The notes beneath the pieces were generated by a model. That model worked only from the letters and a program-made list of their open reading frames with translations. It did no database searches and was not told the DNA's origin. Below are positions 35,071 through 46,421 of a stretch of 64,000 bases of DNA, in pieces. How positions within the stretch are numbered: position 1 is the stretch's first letter; each line of letters opens with the position of its first letter. The translations under genes and the position numbers were made by a program. Origin of the DNA: Thermohalobaculum sp965263335 (lineage in GTDB: Bacteria > Pseudomonadota > Alphaproteobacteria > Rhodobacterales > Rhodobacteraceae); NCBI GenBank assembly GCA_965263335.1, contig CBDHHE010000001.1:3100001-3164000 (forward strand). The letters are read 5' to 3'.

Positions 35071-35182
35071 GAGATGTCCTCATGATCCTCGGATGTGCCT
35101 GTTTGTGTAAGCTTTGTGCAAGGGCATTCAGCTTGGCACGAAGCGTCAAGCCAGTAGGTAGGATGCTGTTCTGTATTGCTAT

Positions 35183-35260
<78 letters not shown>

Positions 35261-35370
35261 GAGATGTTTTGCGCCTGAGTTTGGTGTGCGGTGTGGTCCG
35301 CAGGTATCGCCGGCGCTTTTATGACATGCGTGTCGAGAGAGAATGACGAGACGTTCGGCGTTCGTATCTT

Positions 35371-35488
35371 GGTCTGGCGGTGACCTACTCTCCCACGTCT
35401 TGAGACGCAGTACCATCGGCGCAACGGGGCTTAACGGCCGAGTTCGGGATGGGATCGGGTGTTTCCCTCGCGCTGTGACCACCAGACC
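35371..35488 (-). rRNA. rrf: 5S ribosomal RNA
   Basis: 118 bases bounded by GGTCTGG and CCAGACC, which pair to form helix I. Internal landmarks GATCCCATCCCGAACTC and GGGAGAGTAGGTC are standard for 5S. It follows the 23S gene by about 246 bases. Confidence 0.95.
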
Positions 35489-35520
35489 TTGAGAGCACCC
35501 GGCGGGCGCTCTCAAGGTCT
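35484..35520. other. 13-bp inverted repeat at the 5' edge of 5S
   Basis: AGACCTTGAGAGC at 35484-35496 is perfectly complementary to 35508-35520, with an 11-base loop. It overlaps the first bases of mature 5S, so it probably forms in the precursor and acts in 23S-5S processing, competing with helix I of 5S. Confidence 0.55.
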
Positions 35521-35938
35521 GGCGGAAGGTTTGTGTGTCCTGGCGCGGGCATTGCCCGCGGCTCCGGGGCTGTCCCGGCGCCGGACGCCAAAATCTTCCA
35601 CTGAACCAAGTGGGGATGTCTTTCCAGGTCGTTGCACTGACGGGATGTCCGTGACGCGGTGTGTCCACACGCACGCCGAGGCGGCCCGAAGGGCGCCGGG
35701 GCGTCTGTGGATCGACTCGCGCGATCACTGGATCGGATCAAGCCAATCGGATGATTAGTACCGGTCAACTGAGCGCATTGCTGCGCGTACATCTCCGGCC
35801 TATCGACGTGGTGGTCTACCACGATCCTCGGCGAGACCTTGTTTCGAGGGGGGCTTCCCGCTTAGATGCCTTCAGCGGTTATCCTGTCCGGACATAGCTA
35901 CCCTGCACTGCGGCTGGCGCCACAACAGGTCCACCAGT

Positions 35939-35974
<36 letters not shown>

Positions 35975-36032
35975 CTCCTCTCAAGTCTCGTACACCCACG
36001 GCAGATAGGGACCGAACTGTCTCACGACGTTC

Positions 36033-36130
<98 letters not shown>

Positions 36131-36159
36131 GGTGCCGTCGATATGGACTCTTGGGCACC

Positions 36160-36213
<54 letters not shown>

Positions 36214-36355
36214 GCGGGACCACCGGATCACTATGGCCGACTTTCGTCTCTGCTCGACTTGTCAGTCTCGCAGTCAGGCGGGCTTCTGCCATTGCACTCG
36301 ACGAGCGATTTCCGACCGCTCTGAGCCCACCATCGCGCGCCTCCGTTATCATTTG

Positions 36356-36386
<31 letters not shown>

Positions 36387-36641
36387 ACAGAGGGTCCCGG
36401 CACCGGATAACGGCGCGCGGTTAGACATCAAGCGTATCAAGGGCGGTATCTCAAGGGTGGCTCCCCCCCCACTGGCGTGGGAGATTCAATGCCTACCGCC
36501 TATCCTGCACATGACAGGCCTGATGCCAGTCTGAAGCTGTAGTAAAGGTGCACGGGGTCTTTCCGTCTGACCGCGGGAACCCCGCATCTTCACGGGGAAT
36601 TCGATTTCGCTGAGTCTGCGTTGGAGACAGCGGGGAAGTCG

Positions 36642-36732
<91 letters not shown>

Positions 36733-37279
36733 AATTCGGAGCTCTCACTCCTCCTTTTAACCTTCCGGCACCGGGCAGGCGTCAGACCCTATACGTCGCC
36801 TTGCGGCTTCGCAGAGCCCTGTGTTTTTAGTAAACAGTCGCCACCCCCTGGTCTGTGCCCCCCGCCCCTGGTTGCCCAGAGACAGGGCCTCCTTCTCCCG
36901 AAGTTACGGAGGCATTTTGCCGAGTTCCTTCAACGCAGTTCTCTCAAGCGCCTTGGTATGCTCTACCAGTCCACCTGTGTCGGTTTAGGGTACGATCTGA
37001 TGGAGGGCTATTTCCAGGATCCGCTTGGCAGCCCGACCAATCCGATAAGGTCGAACAACGTCTGCGAACCGTCACATCCTCCTGGCTCAGGAATATTAAC
37101 CTGATTCCCATCGACTACGCCTTTCGGCCTCGCCTTAGGGGTCGGCTTACCCTGCTCAGATGAGCTTTAAGCAGGAACCCTTGGACTTTCGGCGAGAGGG
37201 TCTCTCACCCTCTTTATCGCTACTCACGTCAGCATTCTCGCTACCGATCGCTCCACCGGAACCCTCACAGGCCGGCTTC

Positions 37280-37475
37280 ATCGCCAAGGCTTCGCCTTCG
37301 CTGTTTTTTGCTTGCGCTACCGCTCGCTTCGCTTGGCTCACTTGAGCGCGTTCCTGGCACATCACTCTGAACCACGCACCAGTGGCCTGGTGCATCATTC
37401 GAGCTCTGCTCCAAAACGTCCTCAAGCAGGCCGAAGGCCGGTAGGACACATAAAAACAGAAAAGGCGCAGCCTTT
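37280..37475 (-). repeat. Intervening sequence in 23S helix 45 with paired hairpin elements
   Basis: Between the conserved GGTAGCGGAGCGT and CGAGAATGCTGAC segments, where helix 45 normally needs about 30 bases, there are some 190 extra. The insertion contains AAGGC/GCCTT inverted repeats and two copies, in opposite orientation (37314-37349 and 37418-37447), of a hairpin with outer stem GCGCT/AGCGC or GTCCT/AGGAC and an internal loop of ACC opposite a segment containing CTTG. Helix 45 is a known IVS site. Confidence 0.75.
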
Positions 37476-37598
37476 GTCACGGTACGCTCCGCTACCACTG
37501 GCAATGCCAGTCCGAAGCTTCGGCTCGTGGCTTGAGCCCCGTTACATCTTCGCCGCAAGACAGCTTGACTAGACCAGTGAGCTGTTACGCTTTCTTTA

Positions 37599-37629
<31 letters not shown>

Positions 37630-38519
37630 TTGTTTTGGCCGTCTCACATGCTTTCCCACTTAGCCACGAATTAGGGGCCTTAGCTGTCGGTCAGGGCTGT
37701 TTCCCTTTCGACGCCGGACCTTAGCACCCGACGTCTGTCTGCCGCATAGTCCTCCCGGGTATTCGGAGTTTGGTTAGGATCAGTAAGCCTGTGGGGCCCC
37801 ATTACCCATCCAGTGCTCTACCCCCCGGGGGATACGTGCGACGCTCTACCTAAATAGATTTCGCGGAGAACCAGCTATCTCCAGGTTTGATTGGCCTTTC
37901 ACCCCTAGGCACAGCTCATCCCGATCCTTTTCAACGGATGTGGGTTCGGCCCTCCAGTGCGTGTTACCGCACCTTCAGCCTGGCCATGCCTAGATCACCT
38001 GGTTTCGGGTCTAATCCCTCGAACTCGTCGCCCTGTTCAGACTCGCTTTCGCTGCGCCTACACCTCTTGGCTTAAGCTTGCTCGAGAGACTAAGTCGCTG
38101 ACCCATTATACAAAAGGTACGTGGTCACTTGCGCTCCCACTGTTTGTAGGCGTTCGGTTTCAGGGTCTGTTTCACTCCCCTCGTCGGGGTGCTTTTCACC
38201 TTTCCCTCACGGTACTGGTTCACTATCGGTCGACAAGGAGTACTTAGGCTTGGAGGGTGGTCCCCCCATGTTCAGACAGGATTTCACGTGTCCCGCCCTA
38301 CTCTAACGGTGGTCCTTTCTGCGGCTACGGGGCTGTCACCCATCTCGCCCAGCTTCCCAACTGGTTCGCCTTTATAGACCACACGGCCTGGTCCGCGTTC
38401 GCTCGCCACTACTAGCGGAGTCTCGGTTGATGTCCTTTCCTCCAGGTACTGAGATGTTTCAGTTCCCCGGGTTTGCTCTTGAAAGCCTATGTATTCAGCA
38501 ATCAAGTACCTGGTTAGAA

Positions 38520-38645
38520 GAATTATATAGTGCCCTACCATTCGCCACGCTCATTACTTGAGGACGTTTAAAACACTGACCTCAGAGGCCAGCGTCAATC
38601 ACGTGCTCAAGCAGCGCGAAGCGCGGTAGCACAAATATAACCCTT
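38520..38645 (-). repeat. Intervening sequence in 23S helix 9 with paired hairpin elements
   Basis: Helix 9, near the 5' end of 23S, is replaced by about 125 bases closed by an AGAAG..TTATAT / ATATAA..CTTCT stem. A clear hairpin copy lies at 38603-38632 (outer stem GTGCT/AGCAC, inner CGCG/CGCG) and a degenerate opposite-facing copy at 38532-38565. Alphaproteobacteria often carry an RNase III-processed IVS here, giving a 5.8S-like fragment. Confidence 0.75.
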
Positions 38646-38967
38646 CTTCAGGTGGGTTGCCCCATTCGGAGATCTCCGGATCAAAGCCTGTTCGCGGCTC
38701 CCCGGAGCTTATCGCAGCGTACCACGTCCTTCATCGCCTCTTGTCGCCAAGGCATTCACCAAACGCCCTTTTCGCGCTTGATCCGATCCAGTGAACGCGC
38801 GGGTCCGGGTTTCGCACGGCGCCGCTGCCCGGCGCGCCACACGGGCGCGTCTGCAGAAGACCGGCCAAACCGTATCCGCACCTCACCGGGATCAGTTCCC
38901 ATGGGCCCCCTCGGCAGAAGAGACCCATTGGTCAGTGCATTAGACTTGGAAAGACTGCCTTTGATCT

Positions 38968-39078
38968 GTCCTGCCGGCTATCGCCTACTTGAGGACGATA
39001 GTGTGCTTGGCACGACCCGCGCGCTGACATCGGAGCGAAGCGAACTTCGTCCTCAAGCAGCCCGGCGGGCGGCAGGAC
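38968..39078. repeat. Inverted pair of the same hairpin in the tRNA-Ile/23S spacer
   Basis: Copies at 38968-38996 (plus orientation) and 39049-39078 (minus orientation) share the outer stem GTCCT/AGGAC, the GCC strand opposite the CTTG segment, and a GC-rich inner stem. They match the elements inside the two 23S insertions. As inverted copies they can also pair with each other across a 52-base gap. The remaining ITS around them shows nothing else recognisable. Confidence 0.7.
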
Positions 39079-39146
39079 ACCCAAAGGCGTCTCGTGTTTC
39101 TCTCTCTTCACGATGTCAAAGACCTCGAAAGGTCCTAAAGAATATC

Positions 39147-39223
<77 letters not shown>

Positions 39224-39458
39224 CTGATGCCCCCGCCGGCGGCAGGGCATCACGCGTGCGGCAGACGTTTCCAGCGGAAACGGCGAGAGCACGCCCGTTT
39301 CAGAATAAACTGCCCGCGCGTTGCGCAGTGCGCACCGGCACGCGTCCCGCCCCGCAGACACAGGCCTTCGCAGGGATCGCCACGCGCCCCCCGTGCCACG
39401 CCGCGCGGGCAGCAGCCGGCATCCCGCCAGCCGCCTCCCGCGGTGCGGAAAGCCCTGT

Positions 39459-39534
39459 TGGTGGAGCCTACCGGGATCGAACCGGTGACCCCCTGCTTGC
39501 AAAGCAGGTGCTCTCCCAGCTGAGCTAAGGCCCC
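39459..39534 (-). tRNA. tRNA-Ala(TGC)
   Basis: 76 bases including CCA. The acceptor GGGGCCT pairs with AGGCTCC; the anticodon loop TTTGCAA gives TGC; the T-arm CCGGTTCGATCCCGG is canonical. It is the first tRNA after 16S, the reverse of the common Ile-Ala order. Confidence 0.97.
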
Positions 39535-39691
39535 GATTGATCGAAGATCTCGTGCGCATGGCAACGCCGCCCGCAGGCGGTCTGCGCATCATTGACTGTC
39601 GAAGGGATATGAGGACGGTCTGCATCCGGTATGCCCCCGAAGGGGCTGCCAAGATCGGCCGCCAGGAAAGCAGGCTTTCCAATGGTGACCT

Positions 39692-41164
<1,473 letters not shown>

Positions 41165-41512
41165 AACGGAGCAAGCTCCGTCCTTGACGTTCGAACCGTC
41201 GCACATCATCGCTCCCGAAAGACGCAAAGCCGCCACAAGGACTGCAATGCCCCAAAAGGGAACGAGAACGACCCATCATCGGTTACCAAGCCAAAGCCCA
41301 ACAACCTAGGGTGTCGATATACCAACGATCCGCGTCGCATGGACACAAACCGCCCGCATATCCCTTCGTCATAATCACATCTCAATGAGCGGCGTCCGAG
41401 GGCAGCGATGCCGGAGGAAGCGGCCGGCAGAGGCAGGCGCCTGCAACCGGTGAGCGGGCGATATAGGCAGATTCGTGGGGGCGCGCAACACCTTTCTGCG
41501 CCTCTTCGAAAG
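41165..41512 (-). promoter_or_regulatory. rRNA operon leader and promoter region
   Basis: About 350 bases upstream of 16S and beyond the 3' end of the MFS gene. It must hold the rrn promoter. A short GGAGC/GCTCC hairpin lies just before 16S. TTGAGA and TTGTGT hexamers are visible on the minus strand near 41380 and 41350, but spacing to -10-like boxes is poor, so no promoter is assigned. Confidence 0.4.
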
Positions 41513-42697
41513 TTATGTCGTCCGGGCGCCCGAGCCCCTGCAGAGCCAGAGAAAACTTCCGAGACCGAGTGCCGCGAGACCGGCCATGACAAGCGGCACG
41601 GGGACCGCGTGATCGCTTGGCAGCAGGGCCGCCATTTGGGTCACAATCCCGGCAAACAAGAACTGGGTGAAGCCGAGCAGTGCTGATGCGGCGCCGGCAC
41701 GACCGGGATTGGCGGCGACCGCGCCGGCCATGGCATTGGGCAGCGCGAGGCCCGCACCGACCGAGTGCAGGCTCACCGGCAGAAAGAGCGCGATCGGGTG
41801 CGCGGACCCCGCCCAGAGGAGCAGTGCGGCCAGGGACGGCCCCAGGACCGCAAGCGTGCCGCCCAGCACAAGCGTGACGCGCGCCCCGAGCCTGTCGCTC
41901 ACCGATGCGCAGAAGAAGTTGGTCATCATGTACGCGCCCGCCAGAAGCATGAAGTAAAAGCCATAGCTGGCTGGCCCGCGGCCGAATGCGTTCTCCATGA
42001 CGAACGGAGCGGTGCCGACGAAGAACATGAAGCTGGTGAGCGAGAAGCTCGCAAAAGCCGTGTTGCCCCAGAAGATGCTGCTGCGTGAAATTTCGCCGAA
42101 CCCCCTGAGCGTGTCTTTGATACCGCCTGCCACCCGTGCCGTCGTCGTCTCGGCGAGCGCCAAGCGGCACCAGACGATCAACACCAGACCGGTCGCCCCC
42201 ACCATCCAGAAGACACCCCGCCAGCCCGTGTGCTCCACCACGAGGCCTGACAGCGTCGGCGCCACCAACGGTGCCGCCACCATCACCGCGGTGATCTTGC
42301 CGATCACACCCGCCGCACGGTCAGCGCCGTAGACATCCTGAGCGACCGCCCTGGCCAGCACCATCCCTGCCGCAGCCCCGGCCGCTTGCAGAAGCCGCCC
42401 GACGATCGCCACCCAGAGGACAGGCGCCAGGGCCGCAATCACCGAGCCCGCAGTGGCAAGCATCAGTCCCGCGATGATGACCGGACGCCGCCCGTAGCGG
42501 TCGCTCAGCGGCCCCCAGACCAGGGTCGCGAGCGCAATCGCGATCAACGACAGGGACAGCAGCAGTTGCGCGCCACCGGCCGAGATCTCGAAGCTGGCGG
42601 CAACCGAAGGCAGGGCCGGCGACAGGGCTTGCAGCGCAAATGGTCCGATCGCCGTGATGGCCGCAAGCAGAAGCAGGAGCGCGAGGTCTCTGGACAT
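41513..42697 (-). CDS. MFS drug-resistance transporter (Bcr/CflA type)
   Basis: About 394 residues with 12 predicted helices. The MFS loop motif WGPLSDRYGRRPVI lies after helix 2, followed by GRLLQAAGAAAGMVLARAVAQDVYG, characteristic of the Bcr/CflA family that exports bicyclomycin, sulfonamides and similar compounds. The ATG at 42697 (MSRDLALLLLL) fits the family; an ATG 8 codons earlier is possible and neither has an ideal ribosome site. It is 85 bases after the Dpp ATPase gene's end on the same strand. Confidence 0.88.
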   Translation of the reverse strand: MSRDLALLLLLAAITAIGPFALQALSPALPSVAASFEISAGGAQLLLSLSLIAIALATLVWGPLSDRYGRRPVIIAGLMLATAGSVIAALAPVLWVAIVGRLLQAAGAAAGMVLARAVAQDVYGADRAAGVIGKITAVMVAAPLVAPTLSGLVVEHTGWRGVFWMVGATGLVLIVWCRLALAETTTARVAGGIKDTLRGFGEISRSSIFWGNTAFASFSLTSFMFFVGTAPFVMENAFGRGPASYGFYFMLLAGAYMMTNFFCASVSDRLGARVTLVLGGTLAVLGPSLAALLLWAGSAHPIALFLPVSLHSVGAGLALPNAMAGAVAANPGRAGAASALLGFTQFLFAGIVTQMAALLPSDHAVPVPLVMAGLAALGLGSFLWLCRGSGARTT

Positions 42698-42782
42698 GTG
42701 TTCGCTGCATGCTCCGTGCATGGATTGTGCATGATCTGTGCATCGCGCTGAAACCGCGGGCAGCCCCCGGACCGGGCGGAAC

Positions 42783-44492
42783 TCAGCCGGCAGCGAAGAC
42801 CACGTCGCGACCGGGTGCAGCGTTCAGCAGAGCCCGGGTGTAGGCATCCTTGGGGTTCGCGTAAACCTCTGCCGTCGGGCCCTGTTCCACGACAACGCCG
42901 TGCTGCATGACCATGATGCGGTCGCAGATCTGGGCCGCCACCCTGAGGTCATGCGTGATGAACAGCATCGCCAGATCGAAGCGCTCGCGGACGTCATCGA
43001 GGAGCGCGAGGACCTGCGCCTGCACCGACACATCGAGCGCCGAGACCGCTTCATCGGCAATGAGAACCTTGGGCTCCATGGCGAGCGCGCGGGCAATGCA
43101 GATCCGCTGACGCTGGCCACCGGAGAACTGATGCGGAAAGCGCTCGAGCACGTCCGGCGCCAGTCCGACGATCTGCATCAGTTCACGCGCCTTCGCCTCG
43201 GCCTCCACCTTGCCGACGCCGAAGTTCATCGGGCCTTCGACAATGGACTGGCCGACGGTCCGGCGCGGGTTGAGCGACCTGTAGGGATCCTGAAAGACAA
43301 TCTGGATGTCGCGCCGGTGATGGCGCAGCACCGCTTCGGAGATGTTGGCGATGTTCTCGCCCGAAATCATGACCTCGCCCGAAGTGGGATCAATCAGCCG
43401 CACGATACAACGTGCGACTGTGGATTTGCCCGAACCGGACTCGCCCACAACCCCAAGCGTCTCTCTCCGGTGTACCACCAGATCGACGTCCTTCGCCGCA
43501 TGAACGACCCGCCCGCCGCCGAGAAGTCCGCTGCTGCCATAGACCTTGTTGAGGCCTTCCGCCCGAAGCGCGGGCTCAGCGGTGTCAATCTCTGCTCGGT
43601 GCCCGGGCACCAGACTTGGCACCGAACCGATCAGCATCTTCGTGTAAGGATGTTGCGGACGCCCGATGATCTCGTCGCGCGGGCCCTGCTCCACGACGCG
43701 GCCATGCTGCATGACAACGACGCGATCGGCGATCTCGGCAACAACCCCGAAATCATGCGTGATGAACAGCACGCCCATGCCGTGGCGGTGCTGGATGTCC
43801 TTGATCAGGTCCAGAATCTGCGCCTGAGTCGTCACATCCAGGGCTGTCGTCGGCTCATCCGCGATCAGGAGCGCCGGCTCGAGCGCCAGCGCCATGGCGA
43901 TCATGATCCGCTGGCGCTGCCCCCCAGAGAGCTGGTGGGGATAGGCGTGATACATCTGCTCGTGGTCGGGCAGCGAGACGTCCTGCATGACTTCGAGGAC
44001 ACGCGCCTTCTGGTCGGCACCTGACAAGCCTGAATGAATGTCGAGCATCTCGAGGATCTGCTCGCCCACCTTCATCACCGGATTGAGCGCGGTCATCGGC
44101 TCCTGAAAGATCATCGCCATGCGCTCACCGCGCAGACGCCGCAGCTGGCGATCGGACATGCGCAGGAGATCATCCCCCTGCAGCATCACTTCGCCTTTCA
44201 CCGGCGTGAGCTCCTTGCGCGGGATCAGGCCCATAACCGTGAATGCCGTCACCGATTTGCCGGAGCCGGACTCGCCGACGACGCAGACGATCTCGCCGGA
44301 TCCGACCGAAAAGCTGACCTCTTCGATGGCGTAGGTGCGATCACCGCCTTTCGGCAGGCGAACCGTCAGCTCCCGAATATCCAGGACCGGACCTGCAGCG
44401 CGCTCCCCTGCACGACCCGGCCGATCGGCAGGCGCATGCGCAGCCCACCCGCCCGCGCGCAGCAGGCCCGGGGTATGAACTCCCACCGTCAC
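42783..44492 (-). CDS. Dipeptide-type ABC transporter ATPase, DppD-DppF fusion
   Basis: 569 residues holding two complete ATPase domains. Domain 1 has GESGSGKSVTAF, LSGGQRQRIMIAMAL and LLIADEPTTALDV; domain 2 has GESGSGKSTVAR, FSGGQRQRICIARAL and LIADEAVSALDV, where the usual DEP.. is DEA. Each ends with the oligopeptide motif (HPYTKMLIGSVP; DAYTRALLNAAP). It powers peptide, opine or related uptake. The start GTG at 44492 overlaps dppC by 4 bases (GTGA). Confidence 0.92.
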   Translation of the reverse strand: MTVGVHTPGLLRAGGWAAHAPADRPGRAGERAAGPVLDIRELTVRLPKGGDRTYAIEEVSFSVGSGEIVCVVGESGSGKSVTAFTVMGLIPRKELTPVKGEVMLQGDDLLRMSDRQLRRLRGERMAMIFQEPMTALNPVMKVGEQILEMLDIHSGLSGADQKARVLEVMQDVSLPDHEQMYHAYPHQLSGGQRQRIMIAMALALEPALLIADEPTTALDVTTQAQILDLIKDIQHRHGMGVLFITHDFGVVAEIADRVVVMQHGRVVEQGPRDEIIGRPQHPYTKMLIGSVPSLVPGHRAEIDTAEPALRAEGLNKVYGSSGLLGGGRVVHAAKDVDLVVHRRETLGVVGESGSGKSTVARCIVRLIDPTSGEVMISGENIANISEAVLRHHRRDIQIVFQDPYRSLNPRRTVGQSIVEGPMNFGVGKVEAEAKARELMQIVGLAPDVLERFPHQFSGGQRQRICIARALAMEPKVLIADEAVSALDVSVQAQVLALLDDVRERFDLAMLFITHDLRVAAQICDRIMVMQHGVVVEQGPTAEVYANPKDAYTRALLNAAPGRDVVFAAG

Positions 44493-45415
44493 GCCCGCAT
44501 CTTCCGCGCAATTCGCGGGTCGAGCGTGTCGCGCAGTCCATCACCGACGATGTTCACCGCAAGCACCGTCAGACCAAGAGCGATCCCGGGATAGAAGATG
44601 ATCCACGGCGTGAGCTGAAAGTAGGTTCGCCCCTCGGCCATGATGTTGCCCCAGGAGGGGATTTCGGGCGGAATGCCCGCGCCCAGGAAGCCAAGGAGCG
44701 ATTCCGTCAACATCGCAGAGCCGCAGATGTAAGTTGCCTGAACGATCAAGGGGGCGATGGTGTTTGGCAGGATGTGACGCACCATGATCGCGGGCAGACG
44801 CGTTCCCGCGGCGATCGCGGCCTCGACATAGGGTTCCTCGCGCACGGTCAGCACCACCGATCGCACCAGCCTCACAACCCGTGGAATCTCGGGGATGACG
44901 ATCGCGACCACCACTGTGGTCAGTGTCGCGCCGGATATGGATATCAATGCTATCGCGAGCAGGATGGCCGGGATCGCCATCAACCCGTCCATGATGCGCA
45001 TGATGATCCCGTCGAGCGCGCGCACGTAGCCTGCGATCAGTCCGAGCAGAAGCCCGGCAGCCACTGCGATCGCCGCCACGGCAAGCCCGATCACCAGCGA
45101 GACCCGCCCTCCATAGACGACACGCGCAAGCCCGTCGCGTCCGAGGGAATCCGTGCCGAACCAGTACTCGGCCGAGGGCGGCTTGAGGCGTCCCATCGGA
45201 TTGAGCGCCACCGGATCCACCGTGAACAGCGGGCCCACCAACGCTATAAGTGACATCGCTGCCAGCAGGACACCGCCCCAGAGGACCGACGGATTGCGAA
45301 CCAGAAGCTGGACCACGCTTGGGTGCTCGCGGCGCGACAGATCTGCCTCCGTCGACATGGGGTCGAGCACGGACGCTTGCGCAGTATCTACGGCGGTATC
45401 GTCGGTTGCCGCCAT
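44489..45415 (-). CDS. Dipeptide-type ABC permease (DppC-like)
   Basis: 308 residues with an N-terminal OppC-type extension (REHPSVVQLLVRNPSVLWGG) and six helices. The signature FGTDSLGRDGLARVVYGGR and the EAA loop EPYVEAAIAAGTRLPAIMVRHILPN are typical of DppC/OppC. Overlaps on both sides (1 base with dppB, 4 with the ATPase) show coupling. Confidence 0.92.
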   Translation of the reverse strand: MAATDDTAVDTAQASVLDPMSTEADLSRREHPSVVQLLVRNPSVLWGGVLLAAMSLIALVGPLFTVDPVALNPMGRLKPPSAEYWFGTDSLGRDGLARVVYGGRVSLVIGLAVAAIAVAAGLLLGLIAGYVRALDGIIMRIMDGLMAIPAILLAIALISISGATLTTVVVAIVIPEIPRVVRLVRSVVLTVREEPYVEAAIAAGTRLPAIMVRHILPNTIAPLIVQATYICGSAMLTESLLGFLGAGIPPEIPSWGNIMAEGRTYFQLTPWIIFYPGIALGLTVLAVNIVGDGLRDTLDPRIARKMRA

Positions 45416-46359
45416 CAGTATCGGATCCTCGGGTCGAACAGAGTGTAGCTGATGTCGATCAACAGGTTGATGAGGATGTAGACGAAGCTGAAAAACAGGA
45501 TCAGGCCCTGGATGATCGGGTAGTCACGGGCAAGAACGGCGTCGAGCACCAGTCGTCCGAGCCCTGGAATGTTGTAGACGCTCTCGGTCACCACAACCCC
45601 ACCGATCAGCAGCGCGATACCGATCCCGATGACGGTGACGATGGGAACGGCGGCATTTCGGAGGGCGTGGCGCAGCAGGATCTTGAATTCGCTCTGGCCC
45701 TTTGCACGTGCGGTCCGGACATAGTCCTCTTGCAACACCTCCATGACCGAGGCGCGCGTCATCCGGGCGATCAGCGCGATGTAGATAACGCTCAGCGTCA
45801 GCGTCGGCAGCACCATGTGGCGCGCCCATTCAACGATCCCATGCTCGAATGGCGACTTGTACCCCTGCACGGGCAGCACTTGGAGCCACATCGCCAGCAC
45901 GTAGATCAGAATGTAGCCGAGCACGAAAACAGGCACCGAAAAGCCCGCGACCGAGAACAGCATTATGAACCGATCGATCAGCGAGCCTGACTTCCACGCG
46001 GCGATCGTCCCCATGGGCACGGCGACCAGAACCACGAAGGTGAGCGTGGTCAGCGCCAGCAGCAGTGTCGGCTCGAGACGCTGTCCGATCAGCGTGGTCA
46101 CGGGCAGGTTCGTGAAGATCGAGGTGCCGAGATCGCCCTGCGCGAGCTGGCCGATCCACTTGCCGAACTGGACCACAATGGGATCGTTCAAGCCAAGCTG
46201 AGTCCGGATCCGCTCGATATCCTCAGCGGTCGCATAGTCACCGGCGATCACTGCCGCCGGATCACCGGGCGACAATCTGAGCATCAGAAACACAAACAGT
46301 GCGACCACACCCATGACAGGAATGGTCGCCAGGCATCGCTTTAGAATGTAGCCGAGCAT
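45415..46359 (-). CDS. Dipeptide-type ABC permease (DppB-like)
   Basis: From ATG 46359 (MLGYILKRCL), 314 residues. The N-terminus with VFLMLRLSPGDPAAVIAG, the helix SVAGFSVPVFVLGYILIYV, and the EAA loop EDYVRTARAKGQSEFKILLRHALRN are those of DppB/OppB. It pairs with the DppC-like permease. A short spacer (62 bases) separates it from the binding-protein gene. Confidence 0.92.
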   Translation of the reverse strand: MLGYILKRCLATIPVMGVVALFVFLMLRLSPGDPAAVIAGDYATAEDIERIRTQLGLNDPIVVQFGKWIGQLAQGDLGTSIFTNLPVTTLIGQRLEPTLLLALTTLTFVVLVAVPMGTIAAWKSGSLIDRFIMLFSVAGFSVPVFVLGYILIYVLAMWLQVLPVQGYKSPFEHGIVEWARHMVLPTLTLSVIYIALIARMTRASVMEVLQEDYVRTARAKGQSEFKILLRHALRNAAVPIVTVIGIGIALLIGGVVVTESVYNIPGLGRLVLDAVLARDYPIIQGLILFFSFVYILINLLIDISYTLFDPRIRY

Positions 46360-46421
46360 CCGTCGCTCCCGATGCACGGTCCCGACCACCAGTGGCCGGG
46401 ACCGGAGGTGAGCTCAGCCGA

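Noticed and set aside
41320..41400. Possible rrn promoter hexamers
   Set aside because: TTGAGA and TTGTGT are present on the minus strand but spacing to TATATC-like boxes is wrong (about 21 bases), so I do not assign a promoter.
42738..44024. 428-codon plus-strand open frame opposite the Dpp ATPase
   Set aside because: Both ATPase domains on the minus strand are complete; the plus product has no domain and is His/Asp/Arg-biased.
44489..44492. Frameshift suspected at the Dpp ATPase start
   Set aside because: The GTG start with a 4-base GTGA overlap to dppC is a normal coupled start; no frame change is needed.
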